A DNA stretch of 64,000 bases from Panorpa germanica. Taxonomy: Eukaryota > Arthropoda > Insecta > Mecoptera > Panorpidae. Made by a program: the position numbers and the translations under genes. The notes under the pieces are model-generated. The model ran no database searches. It was not told the DNA's origin and saw only the letters and a program-made list of their open reading frames with translations. The first letter of the stretch is position 1. The number at the start of each line of letters is the position of its first letter. The stretch lies in NCBI GenBank assembly GCA_963678705.1, contig OY783218.1, positions 5,900,152 through 5,964,151 on the forward strand. The letters are read 5' to 3'. Below are positions 49,101-61,150 of the stretch, piece by piece.

Positions 49101-51529
49101 AAATGAGACTCTTTAAATTAAATATTACTAGCTTTCACTTTACATAAATGCAGAGGTAACTCTGTCGAGTTTTAAAAAAGAAATGAATTTTAACGTATTT
49201 TAAAATAACAAAGTTTCTGATTTTGTTCATGAAAAATCGGTATTTTGACTTTTAACTGCTGTAAAAAATTGATAAATCAATAAAAAAAAGAAAAACTCGA
49301 CAGCATTACCTGCAAAAACTTATCAACTAATGAAATCATTTCGGTTCGGTTATGAGTGGCACCGCAATGTTAATTTTTTTTGTGTTGCCTGCGGAGATTC
49401 GCTGTCAATGCCTCATGAAAATTTCAGAAAGTATTCTTCAAATGTCATTTTATTATGTAGTAATTATAGAAATAATTATATATTAACTGTGTCGTCAAAA
49501 AACATTATCGAAAGTATGCTTTTTATCGTTTTGCCCTTAAGGTAAGCGTCCACAGGTCGCAATAGATTTATAATTTCAACCGTGGAAGGCAACAGAAGCG
49601 GCAGGAAAGGCGTAAAAGGCTACGCAACAACTGAAGTCGGTGTTAAAGGATATTAATTAATTGTGAATGTAGCAGATATCTTCTGGAGCATTTCGCATCC
49701 ATCTTGCTAAATTATTTTCAATTATGAATTTTCCCGTTGTTTACTTATACAATATCTATAATAAAAAATATACAAAATCTTGTAATATGTAAGTTTTCCT
49801 GTAGCAATTCAAATTAAAGTAGAAAACATTGTAAACCGGTATTCAGTTATTTTAACCTTTTTCTTTTTATTACTACAAACCATATTGTTTTTACAATGGT
49901 TTATATAAAAAGAGAAGAAAAAAGAAACAAACATTAATTCAAAATAATATCCTAAAATTATATATACTCGTACACAGATGGCTCTGATACAAATGCTGTA
50001 AACCTAATAAAAATAAATGATCTAAAAACGGCTGCTCATGCCCCTGCTACTACAATAGCAGGCAAACAGAATAACACTTTGTTTGTTTAGTACTTTTGAA
50101 AATAATATTTAAAATGGACATACGTATACAAAGATTATATTATTATTCTAGGACAACGTTAAATATTACGTTTTGACAGGGTTTGTGAAACTTTGCTGAA
50201 ACCTGCTTGTTTTTTTAAGACTTTAAGACGGAGATTTTATTCTCAGATAGATTAGAGATCGTAATGCATATTATTTAGATACAAAATGATTTGGAGTTGT
50301 TGTAGAGTCGAACTAAACGCAAACTAAAATCAAGACGGGCTATCAGGATTAGGGCGTAGAAGAAGACTGTCTTAAAACATAATTATTATCGCTCCCTCTG
50401 CTAGGTAAATGTGTTTATATCATTTGCAAAAATTATTATGTTTGACCTTTTGCAAGAACTATGTTATCAAGTGGCTACATTTTATTATACTATATTTCCT
50501 TTAAAAAAAAATAATACAATAAAAAATAATGCATAATTTAATGTAATATTATTTATGTAAAATAATAGAGGGCATAGTAGACAGAGAGAACAGTAGAGGG
50601 CACTAACTCTGAAAAAACTATGTGTAAGCAACCGCATTTTGAAGTTTCAAAGTAACACGAAAGCAGACCAGAGAGGTGAAGATTTAAAACTCTATATCTC
50701 CGACAGTTTTACTCCAATCGACTAAAAAATTTTACACAATAAACTTAATATGTTGTACAATAATATAAATAAATAAAAAAAAAAGTTAAAATCTTACTCC
50801 CCCCTTAAGATAATGTTAAGCATCTTGTTGTGAAAGGCTATACCACGGCCTGATGTCAACTTTAGCCGCTGTACAAATATTCCCCCACGTATGAGGAGTT
50901 TCATATGTAATTTCTACTAATTAATAAAAACTATGAAAAAAGACAATTATTATTTTCTTGCAGTTGCAACAAACTGCACCATTGGCGGTACGCCCCTGAT
51001 AACGATTGATAGAAAGATGTACGTTGCATAAAAGGAAGCTTTACGAAAAAAGTAGGCGCTCTGTGCTGTAGACTAGAGTCTAGAATCTAGCACTATGTGT
51101 TCTTTATTCTATAAAAAGATATCTACGCTGTTCTAAATCTCCTATCAATAGGTACAAGTATATGGTGATGGTGATGCTACATGGGGTAGGTATAAAGGGA
51201 AGTGCCGAGTGTGCATATCTCGCGAAGGAAACCTAGTTTGCTTGTATATTGACGTAAATAATATACCTTATAAAAATAGAACAAAACGACAACAACGGAT
51301 ATATAGTATAATATAATATTTAAAATATTCTTCTCTAAGAAAATCTTGTTCGTAGACATCAAAGTTGCAAGTGCTGGATTCAATCAAATCAAAGAGATAC
51401 TTGTATTTCACAAGAACTGAGAATTTTATTTATGTAGCATGAAAAATTGAAAAGAATTTTAAAGTTAAATTTTTGTGACAGTCGTCGAAAAATAGTGGAT
51501 TCATTTTCTTAACAATTTAAATACAATGT
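46177..51529. other. Unannotated AT-rich sequence, over 5 kb
   Basis: A possible LINE scrap is at about 47178-47260 (one frame reads GREENETIDHIILPQ, like the end of a reverse transcriptase). A GC-richer solo transposon-like end (GGTAAGCGTCCACAGGTCGC) is at about 49541, and two copies of GGACCTTATCAGG are at 47629 and 47690. No gene supported. Confidence 0.45.
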
Positions 51530-52190
51530 TCAGCTACGAGGTTTTTGGAGGTATAAGCAAGGAATAAGTGATGCACAGAGTGTAGTAAGTGGAGACGCTG
51601 GAACATAAGAGAATGGAATGATAATTTAAGATAAGTAATGAAAACAGTAAAGAAGCTTTGTTGAAAGGTGATAATCTAGAGGATGAGGTGGATGGTAGAG
51701 GCAAAAAGAAGTAGGAAAGAAAAATAAGAGGAACAGAAAGAGGACACAAGAAGAAAAGAAAGAAGGGATGTCATACCACCTATAGTTGGAGTAAGTAGTA
51801 TGAAAGGAGTAAGAAAGAAGATATAGAGGAGAAGAAAGAAGGAAAGTAGGAGAGTGACTAAACGGAAGAAGGAAGAGAAAGATTAAAGAAAGAATTATGT
51901 ATGATATTCATAAAAGAAAGACATAAAAGTTAATGTAGAAGCGGTTGAAGAGAACGAAGCAGGAAAAGAGATGGAGAAAAGTGCAGAATAAAGAAGCGAA
52001 GGAGTAGAGGGATTATGAAGAAAATAGAAAAGACTATTGAAGAGAATAGAATAGCTCAAAGTATTAGTTACAGGATAAGTATAGTTTGTAAGTTTTGATA
52101 AGTTTACTTTTAATTATGTTAGAGTAACATTAAATGAAATGTAATGGAGATTGTAACGCCGAAAGGTAAACACAATTTTAAGAAATAGCA
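51530..52190 (+). mobile_element. LINE 3' fragment, diverged
   Basis: A purine-rich degenerate stretch whose end (GAGATTGTAACGCCGAAAGG, then AAACACAATTTTAAG) matches the termini of the 17.3- and 35.6-kb LINE copies. Coding similarity is too eroded to read. It has the same orientation as the other four copies. Confidence 0.6.
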
Positions 52191-52825
52191 ACTTATATAG
52201 TAGTTCAGCAAATAGATAAATACAAATTTAAAATAATATTTCTTTATAAGGACAATTTGTGTTATCACAAATTCAATTCCTTTTTATGACATTTTTTCAA
52301 CATATAGTGGAATTAATTTGCTAAAATCATTAAATATTAAAACTCTCATACGTAAAAATATTTTTAATGTATGCAGATTGTAGCGCGTGATGAGAATTAA
52401 AATGCATTTCACTATTTGCATGTAAAAGGATTACGTTGATATGCAAATTTACTATTGATTATAATCAGCTTAATAAAGTACGAAGACCTCAACATAACGT
52501 AACGACATTACTAATTTATCTGTCTTTTTAATTTGTAAAATAACAACATATTTTTAATGCAGTAGAATGGTGAATTAAATTACCTACTTCGGAAGTTTTG
52601 TAGTGTTGCCATATGATCCACATAGACAGTTATGGAGTTTATAACTGGAGTTTAACATAAAAAATAAGTTATGTTCTTTCTGATCACACAATAATAATAA
52701 TCAAATACGTTAACATTCACGTACGTCAATATAACATAAAAATTACTTTATTTTTTTAAAGTGGAACATCTTTCGATGAATGTTGAATGATATTTTATTT
52801 TAAACTCAATTAATAAAATGCGCGC

Positions 52826-52985
52826 CCAGGTAGAAAATTGTCTTACAGTGTAAGATTTCTTTTTTTTTTTGCTGACTACAATCTAATTCCAAGATTCATT
52901 TTCTACCTGTGATATAGAAATTGTCTTGGAGTGCAAGTTCACACTTCCTAGCTCGTCAAAAGCTAATTCTAGGTTCAGGATCTGA
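52826..52985 (+). repeat. Two units of a CCAGGTA(G/T)AAAATTGT repeat; third at 26432
   Basis: Unit-like segments at 52826 (CCCAGGTAGAAAATTGTCTT, ACAGTGTAAG) and 52905 (ATAGAAATTGTCTTGGAGTG, CAAGTTCACACTTCCTAGCT), related to 26432-26480 (CCCAGGTATAAAATTGTGTT, GCAGTGGAAGTTTCACACTTG). Nature unknown. Confidence 0.35.
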
Positions 52986-53327
52986 CAAGGGATATAAACA
53001 CCAATATCATTTAGTAGCTGAAGTTAATGTTGGAACGTCATTTGCCAATTTCACATCTTGTAGTGTACTTAACAAATCTTCAGCGTTTCTAATCATAGTT
53101 AAATAAACCTTTCAAAGGTGGAAGAGGGAAAGGTTGTTGCCACAGGAATAAAAAATTTACTGAATACTATTTAATTTGACGCGAAACCAAAAAAAGATCG
53201 TTTATCGCCAAGTCAGTAAATTAGACTGCATATAATAGAATTTAGCGAGTTTTAGATTTTAAAGGGCTTCAAAAATATGAGTTATTTCGGACTTGATACG
53301 TTCTCTAAAAAGTTCTATATACTCCTA

Positions 53328-53328
53328 C

Positions 53329-53399
<71 letters not shown>
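53328..53399. repeat. (TA)n microsatellite
   Basis: TA repeats with two ACAT interruptions. Confidence 0.96.
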
Positions 53400-53699
53400 A
53401 AACATAAACTGCAATAAAATCGTTTTTTTGTTAAATTCTCACAAAGAAAGACATGTTACGGATCAAATATGCATAGTAAAATAACAAAAAGAAAACGTGT
53501 AGAAAAGCGTTGGAAAACATGTCAATATTATATCATAATATTTATCGGTACTGTAAAAAACATTACAACAAATATACTTTTACATATTGTATGCATACAA
53601 AATCTACAATATAAATATTTAGAAATATGTAAGCAAATGTTATTTTATATTTGAAAGTTAAATATTGATTTATCTATAAACAAAATAAATAATATAATC

Positions 53700-53933
53700 T
53701 AACTACTGATACTACGTATCTGTTAGACATACAAGAAATGTAAGAAACAAAATTTGTACGAAATTTTGTCCTTAATATGATTGAGGAAAATTTTTTATGA
53801 TAGGACCCACTAATGAGGAGATCATATGCCATTTTTTCAAGATGGCGCCGTGCGCTGATAGCAATTTGTATCGAAAACTTTATTATAAACTCATACATTA
53901 ACAGTAAAACACTTTAATCTGCAATAGGGCACT
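53700..53933 (+). repeat. Dispersed repeat with AGTGCCCTA terminus, copy 2
   Basis: Contains TTAGACATACAAGAAATGTA, TAGGACCCACTAATGAGGAG and TCAAGATGGCGCC and ends GCAATAGGGCACT, the inverse of the start of the 10.4-kb copy. The left end is missing. Confidence 0.55.
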
Positions 53934-54710
53934 GGGTTATTTGGGAAATATAAATAATTTAATATGTGTCACATGACAAAACTTTGACAAACATCAGGAA
54001 ACTAATTAGTACACTGCATGCAGTATAAATGAGCGTTGGTTTCATTCCACCACTATCTCCAAACTCTAAACTATTCCTTTTAGTATCCAGCTCTAAATAA
54101 ATGCTAAAGCATTACGTAGCTTATGTCGGAAAACAGTTTTCTTTATACACGAGAATCGTATAGTATAGTATACCACACCTGCAATAATTTACAAGCAACT
54201 GCAAGAAGCACATCTCTCGTAAAATGCAAGAAATGTTTCGTTTTAAACTTGACAGGTACATACAAAGATTCAAGGATTTTCCGCCAACATTTTCCTGCTT
54301 GCGTTGTTACATTATCTCGCTTTTAACATGCACTAAGTTAAATCTTCTAGAATGCAACAGAATTATTCTCACTTTTTTTTACTTTTATTGTATGTATTTA
54401 AATTATTTAAAAGCAATTCTGTGTTTGTTGGATTTGCTTGCTTGTACTGGCTGTATATAAATATCTTCTTTGTCTGTTTTAAAAGTTTGTTTTTGAGGCT
54501 AACTGCAGTCAACTTCGGCTCGGATGAATATTCATACTCGTCCAAATAGCTGACACGTAATTAGCATTCATGCCAGGCTTTTATTATCTTAATTTAGCAA
54601 AATATTCTTCTAATCTGCTGCATAAACTTTTTATTGACCTGGTATACGAAGTTAGTAAATTTTGAAGTAATGCAAAGTAAAGGTAAGCACTCCTCGCATT
54701 AAATGTATTA

Positions 54711-55183
54711 GGCCTGTCGCACACTGCAAGCGTATTTAAGCAACGGCGAACTTGGGCGTAAATCGGCGGCTTGGTTGAGCGGCTAGAATTAGCCGACTCC
54801 TGTGTTCTTTGCATGTGTTGTGTCACAATACATACATACCACGTACCGATACGACACTACGCCAAGTCAAACTTGTGTACTGTAGGGTGTATTGGAGTTG
54901 TTTTGCTATAATATAATTAATCATGCAAGCAAACTTTTAATTTAATTTATATGGATACACCACTGTTATGAAAGAGACTATTGCATTTCTTTCCAGTCTG
55001 AGACGGCTGATTGCATTTACAAGGTTCGGATAGGTTTAGCGTTGTAGCATGTTTTCGTTTGGTTAAAATTCGCTAAAATACGTGTCCAGTATGACAACTA
55101 CGTAACGCCCGTATTCGGACGGCTTTGTCGTTTGCAGTGTGCGAGGGTTCGCCTAAATACGCTTGCAATGTGCGCGACAGGCC
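54711..55183. mobile_element. Harbinger-like MITE with TTA target duplication
   Basis: 473 bp bounded by GGCCTGTCGCACACTGCAAG and the inverse CTTGCAATGTGCGCGACAGGCC. TTA lies outside both ends (54708..54710 and 55184..55186), as expected for PIF/Harbinger. Terminal similarity extends about 30 bp (to CGTATTTA). Open frames across it are not genes. Confidence 0.85.
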
Positions 55184-55690
55184 TTAGCTTTATTAAAAAA
55201 AACATGGAAGAGAAGGGAAGCTGGAAACTAAACAAAATGACAGCATAATACGAAGTCGACGGTTACAACATAAGACATGAGACGACATTAAAATTATAAT
55301 AATAGTTCAATATTTGTATATCAATTATTGTATTGATGCTATTTGGTTAACTAATTTATTATTTATTTTTGTTACGATTAAAATAATTTGTTTCCAAACG
55401 CAGTAAGCCCGTGCAATTTTTTTTTCGTGGCTGTAGTCGTCTGCAACAGCTACAAAGTGTTGGGCAAACAAATTTGGGCAATAACCTAGACGCATTAAGT
55501 TTTTATTCAGACTTAAATACAAATTTTTTTCTTATTCCATTTTTGTGTATTTCTGTCCTAGCCGTGTAATGTAAGACCACTTTCTTGCACCCGCTCCCGG
55601 CGCCCATTAGTCGTAGTAACATGTTTTGTAGCGGTTTTTACAAATTTTTGCCACAATCCAAGGTGTAGAATATTCTTTTGCAAGTATTAT

Positions 55691-56078
55691 GCCGGTTTCA
55701 CACCAGAGAGACAGTTTTGAAAACAGTTTTGTTGTCAAAAGACAAAACAAAATCATGTATTGTTTTATTTTAAAACAGTTCTGTTTTTCGAAAACAGACT
55801 GTTCACACTGAACAGACTGGTTTCGTTTTTAGTGTTTTTCTGTGTGTCCCATACAAATTATAAACAAAACTGCGTGTTTAAACCAAGCAGACTATAAAAC
55901 TCCGACCTCACCGATCTTACCGACTCCAGATGGGAATGTGTTTTGTTTACTAAAACAGTTTTTAAAGACAAAAATGTTTTAAGAACTGTCTCTTTGGTCT
56001 AAACATTGATGTTTTTGTTAAAAAAAAACAAGTTTTTGTTCGTGTTTTATTGAACTGTCTCTCTGGTGTGAAACCGGC
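55691..56078 (+). mobile_element. 388-bp inverted-repeat element (TIR GCCGGTTTCACACCAGAGAG)
   Basis: Perfect outer repeats GCCGGTTTCACACCAGAGAG / CTCTCTGGTGTGAAACCGGC. The interior is dominated by AAAACAGT / ACTGTTTT motifs on both strands, giving extended self-complementarity. A target duplication is not evident. The family is unassigned. Confidence 0.82.
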
Positions 56079-56814
56079 GTCATGTTTGTTACACTATTTG
56101 TCACAATTTTTACCAATTTCTTGCCAATATTCTAGGTGGAGAATACCCTTTCTTAAATATATATCATAATGTACATTCCTTTTTTATATTAATCACTGTA
56201 GTCAGTTTCATAATTACAGTTTGCAGTTGCGAGCATGTTGCTGTTGCATCTAATGTTACAATATTTTGAATCTACTGTAATTAAACTCATGGTTTCCGTT
56301 AAATATAATTTATTACATTACTAAATTATCTCTGTATAATATATTTAACATAAAATCGTTAGGATGCATAAGTTAAAAGTTAACTTCTAATATTATATAT
56401 TGCATACATGTCGTTACCACACACATAGTGGTAACGTATGAAAGGAGGGGATATGCAGTACGAGTAGAAATAGAGTATGCACACAACCTGTCATTCTGGA
56501 TGCCTAACTACTTAGGCGTACGAAGTTCTAGTTTGACAAAACGAGAAGTAATATACGTGCTATACTCGTTGATAAAACCATGAAATTATAAAGCTACGTC
56601 ACTCAAATATTAATGATGTTATTTATTGTTATTATAACAAATTAAATACAAACTTTTGTTATTTATTGTGTAATTTTATGTCTGCTACAATTACATAATA
56701 TGCAGCCAGCTGTAATAAGTGAATTTCCTTGCTTAAATTATACAAAAAATAATCAATAGCTCCTACTACATACAAATAAAATTAATTGTTGGTGTATTAA
56801 AGTTGTTTCGCATG

Positions 56815-56873
56815 AGAATTATCATGAGAGCAAACTTCTACTTCTACTTTAATGTTTATTAATACACCACTGT
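56815..56873 (+). repeat. Single-arm copy of the 45.8-kb repeat
   Basis: ATTATCATGAGAGCAAACTT, CTACTTTAATGTTTATTAAT and ACACC match one arm of the 45811..46176 element. Confidence 0.5.
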
Positions 56874-57224
56874 CAAAAGAGATAAAAAGTAAGGCGGACC
56901 TGTTGCACGTACGAGACCATGGACAGAGGATAGAGAAAGAGGGAAATGAACAGATAATTTTTATATTTCGATTATTAAATACAACATTTTAAAACAAAAT
57001 CATTCATAATAAAATAATTCGACATTTTCACTTTTACAAATTGCATGCGAGCAGGTAAACGCAACGACTCCTAGGCGCATTCTTACCGGGTTTGAATAAA
57101 CAAGGAATATCAAAAAATTGACAACCTGTCTTGTACCAAATATTGAAGTAAAAACTTGTAAAGTGATAAAAGTTGGCGTAAGTTGTCTGTTTCAGTGTAA
57201 CTTTTACCAACCTATTTCCTATTT

Positions 57225-57829
57225 GGAAAATACAAATACTTTTTTCATTTTTGTTACTTCATAGTGTTAATCAGTAAATATTATTTTTTGAATATAAATT
57301 TAAAATCTCACCAACATTATCACCATCTATGATTTAAAAGTATCTGCACAATTGTCTTAATAATTCTAATTTAAAATGATAGATGTGCATATTATTTTAT
57401 TATTCTTCCTCTTACCCCCACCATAAGACATCTGATTTTCGTTTAGTCATTTCGACATGAGTGTACTAAATATGTTGAACTTTTACGTACAGACTAGTGC
57501 GGCATAAACGTGCGGCATAAACATGCGACAATAAAAAAAACTTTTACTTTTGTTATTTTTAAAAATTCTAGGTATCATTTTTGTGAAACAAAAATGTTTC
57601 AAAACGAAGTCGGTCTTTATCAAAGAGAATTCTCATAATTATTAAAAAAAAACAACATTTATATTAGTAACATAAAGAGTATTCTATTTTCTCAAAATTA
57701 TTTTTAAAATACGTATTTTGTATTTATACTAACATGAAATTTATTTTTTATTTTCTATGTGGGAAATAGGAAAATAACGATGTATTTGCATTTTGTATTT
57801 AAATGCTTTTGAAAAGCATTTGTGCACAT
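57225..57829 (-). mobile_element. Second, inverted copy of the 28.2-kb hAT-type MITE
   Basis: Matches the 28233..28948 element in reverse: CCTATTTGGAAAATACAAAT, TTGTTACTTCATAGTGTTAA, CAAAACGAAGTCGGTCTTTA and GAAAAGCATTTGTGCACAT at the right. The outermost CTCTG at the right and the left terminus are lost, so no target duplication can be read. Confidence 0.75.
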
Positions 57830-58352
57830 ATACGAGTATATGTATATAACTACGTTTAGCATGAATTTAAAAAAATATTAATAATAATGTTGAGTTCATT
57901 TAATAAATGAAATTTAAAATGAAATCCCTTTAAAATCAGGCCATAAATATTACGGAATGAAGACTTAAACATGCCTCGAATGTTCCAACATAGTTTTGGA
58001 ATAGTGTTGTATTAAAATAAATACTTTTATAGGAAAAGCGCGATGCATGTTGGGTAACCGTCCGTGAAGTTTAGTTTCATGAAAGTTTAGCGGTGTGACG
58101 CTTTTACCACATACCTAACACAATGCAAAATATAAACCAGTGACGTGCTGTGAAAAACCAGAGACAAAATTCTAAATAAACTCAATGAATAAATACTAAT
58201 AATAATAAATAAATTCAATGTGAAAGTTAACTGTTAAGTTCAATGTTATCTCATTAGGTAAACTACCCGCTACTATTACGTATATGTAAGGTTTATAAAA
58301 CATAAAAAATTACCGCTTTACATAAACTATTTTTAGGTTAATGTAATGTAAT

Positions 58353-58648
58353 GCCGGTTTCTGAACAAAAACACCAATGTTTACATAAAAAAACAGATCT
58401 TAAAACATTTTCTTTTTTGTTGCTATTTTAGTAAACAAAACACATTCCCATCTAAGTCGATACGATCAAAGGAAAACACGTCAGTTGTTGTTTATCATGT
58501 TTATAATTTTTATGGGACACACAGAAAAACACTAAAAGCAAAACTGTTCCGTTAGAACAGTCTGTTTTCGAAAAACTTAAATGTTTTAAATTAAAACAAA
58601 ACATGTTTTTGTTTTGTTTTATGACAACAAAACTGTTTTCAAAACTGT
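58353..58648 (-). mobile_element. Diverged, inverted copy of the 55.7-kb element
   Basis: Shares, in reverse order, GCCGGTTTCTGAACAAAAAC, AAACAAAACACATTCCCATC, TGGGACACACAGAAAAACAC, CAGTCTGTTTTCGAAAAAC and ACAACAAAACTGTTTTCAAA. The far terminal repeat is degraded to GTCAAAACTGAATAAGG. Confidence 0.75.
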
Positions 58649-59245
58649 CAAAACTGAATAAGGTTTAGTTAAAGGTATCTTTGGACATAAATATATGTTT
58701 CCTGACCTCATGTAAGATACATATTAAATTTTTATTTCTATTTAATGTCTATTACATTTTTTTAGAGACTATGGAGACAATTTCGAAAAAGATTTTAAAA
58801 TGTATAAGATCAACTTAAGCTAAATGACTCCTTAATATGTAGAATAATGTAGCATAACAAAACCCAATATTATTCTTTAAATATTTAAATATTCTGTAAG
58901 ATAATTGGATTCCCCACAAACTTAACTATTCTTTTTTTTGTTCGTGGTTTGTGATTCTTGTTGCAATGGCCATTTTCTTTTTCTTCTATTTTCAGTTTTA
59001 TTTCGCTATTCGCTCTCACAATGACGGACGTTTACTTCATGGGACATTAACTGCCCTAATTGTGTACATTATGTATGTCACAATGACACTTTATGGCACT
59101 TAGAAGACTTCTCCATTTACGCTCAACTCTAGGACTGAGTATCTTTTTCATTTGTTGAGTAATTCTTACCATAAAATTTGAACGACTACAATTCTTTTGT
59201 TATCAGGTCACCACTTGTTCATTCGATGTTAGAATTACATTAGTC

Positions 59246-59884
59246 AATGGGCTTGTGTCCTCATTTTTTAGTGGTCGATATTTCAATTGTTGATTGAAAT
59301 TGATGTTAATAAATGTGTATTGGCGCGTCTATTTTATTAAATATCTAAATATTGACGGAGATATAGCAATTAAAAATTTGAATTGTAGTTTTAGCGCTAG
59401 AAATGGTCGGCCATATTTGTATGACATGAAATGCATTTTAACGTCAGTTATTTGTTGAGTAGGTCAGTGTTGTGGTAATGTTTTGTAGCTGTTGGTACTC
59501 AAACAATCCAGTCAAGTCAAAGAATAATAAGTTTTTACTTCATTTAACCCTGTTAAAGCAGACATAATATTGAAATTTTATTGTTCCTTGAAATAGTTGT
59601 AAATAATATTTGATATTTTGATATATAAATACATATAGCAGAGATTTATGAGCTGTAAGATTGGTAACCTTACACAAGGATTGTGATGTCACATGCATTT
59701 GGAGTTTGTACAACATTGAATCCCTTTAATAATTAAAGAGACAAAATGACTTTTTTAATTGTTAATATCTCCTAACATATAAGGAGTTATTAAAAAATAA
59801 TTGAACATTTGAGGTTCTAGTAACCCACTTTATCAATATATAGTACACTTTTATAGAAATTAAGACATAGGACACAAGCCCATT
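59246..59884 (+). mobile_element. Family A inverted-repeat element, copy 3
   Basis: 639 bp, near-identical to copies 1 and 2 by eye, with intact terminal repeats. It is preceded by GTC as in copy 1. No open frame of note. Confidence 0.86.
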
Positions 59885-60466
59885 GAAATATTTAGATAAT
59901 TATGAAAGCTACTTATAATTAATTGCTGCTTTGTTGAAATATTTTGAACTTACTTGAAATCATTTTAGAAATGTTTATTTCTCAAACACATAAACTTTTA
60001 TTTCTTCTACATTTTTATATCACGCTATATTTTCACCTCTCCGATTGACAGTTGTTTTAATTTGAAGTGCATTCATTAAAACGTTGGCCGCCATTTATTA
60101 TAATACCCGTCAGATCGAGTGCTCAATTATTCTGCAAATCAAAGCCAAAAACCAGAGCACGAACTTATGCGGTGTATTTTCATTATTTTTATGATTAAAC
60201 GTCCTGTTTAAATGCAGAATAATTATCATCAATCTAAATCGAAATGAAGATATCATTCAAACAGAACATTCGAACGTAACACAGGATTTTAAACGAAATC
60301 AAGATTAATCTGATGGATTCTATTATGTCATATAATAAGTTTGTAAAACTAACTTTTTATTCATCTATTGAAAGCTTAGAGCATATATGGAGTGTGAATA
60401 GAATATATTTCCTATAGATTAAAAGTGTGTCCAAAATGTGTGCGAAAGAGAAAGGTATATGTTCCT

Positions 60467-60840
60467 ATTTGTTCTCTGAGGACATGCGTCGAAAGTGACA
60501 GCTATTAGATATAATAAATATTAATATGTAAAGAAATTATAATTCTTTAGTTGGTACAAAACTCGCCTGTCGGTAAAACAGTGACCGTTTAGTGAAAACA
60601 TATACTCATGAACGTCATAGGTGTCGCTGTAGGGATAACGACAAACACAGTTTATATTAGGAGTGAACAGAACTCACGTTTTCAGTTATATTTATATTTA
60701 TATATAGTTTATTTATATTTATACATATCTACATTATTCTACATTAATATAATGTTATATTTAACAACTGTCACGTATTATATCTAGACAGCTTTGACTA
60801 AACAACTGTCACTTTCGACGCATGCGCATAGAGAACAAAT
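60467..60840 (+). mobile_element. 374-bp inverted-repeat element (TIR ATTTGTTCTCT...GCGTCGAAAGTGACAG)
   Basis: Left end ATTTGTTCTCTGAGGACATG then CGTCGAAAGTGACAG; right end CTGTCACTTTCGACGCATGC then GCATAGAGAACAAAT. It lies directly against the LINE remnant at 60841, apparently inserted into it. No clear target duplication. Confidence 0.8.
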
Positions 60841-61150
60841 GCCAAATGAAAAAAAGAAAGTCGCATCTGCTTGTGGATACCATTTCAAGGATGTTTATAG
60901 CGGTGGTGATACTCCTCGGTAGTTGTAACCTTAGGCGCAAAATGTTAATTGTCTTTTCCCAAATTAATCTTGACTTCCCACACGAATAAATACGATGATC
61001 GAGCGTATCCACATTTGAGCATTTATCATATAGTTTTCCATATTTGAGAATGGTTTTTAGCAGAATATTTTTCAATAATAAAGACTTTTATTTGTAAAGC
61101 TGATAATTCCTCTTTGTAAAAAGCATTTAAGTTAATTCTTAACACGAATT
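60841..61150 (-). pseudogene. Reverse-transcriptase C-terminal remnant of a second LINE type
   Basis: An open frame on the - strand (from 61075) reads KLYDKCSNVDTLDHRIYSC, then SRLIWEKTINILRLRL. This fits the zinc-like tail (C-x7-H-x4-C; Cys19, His27, Cys32) followed by 'IW...' found after the RT domain in several insect LINE clades. The frame begins with TTG, not ATG, and has a stop just upstream. A second frame continues the similarity upstream (NAFYKEELSALQIKVFIIEK), so at least one frameshift is present. Downstream the coding sequence runs straight into the terminal repeat of the element at 60467..60840, so its 3' end is cut off. A dead copy. Confidence 0.6.
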
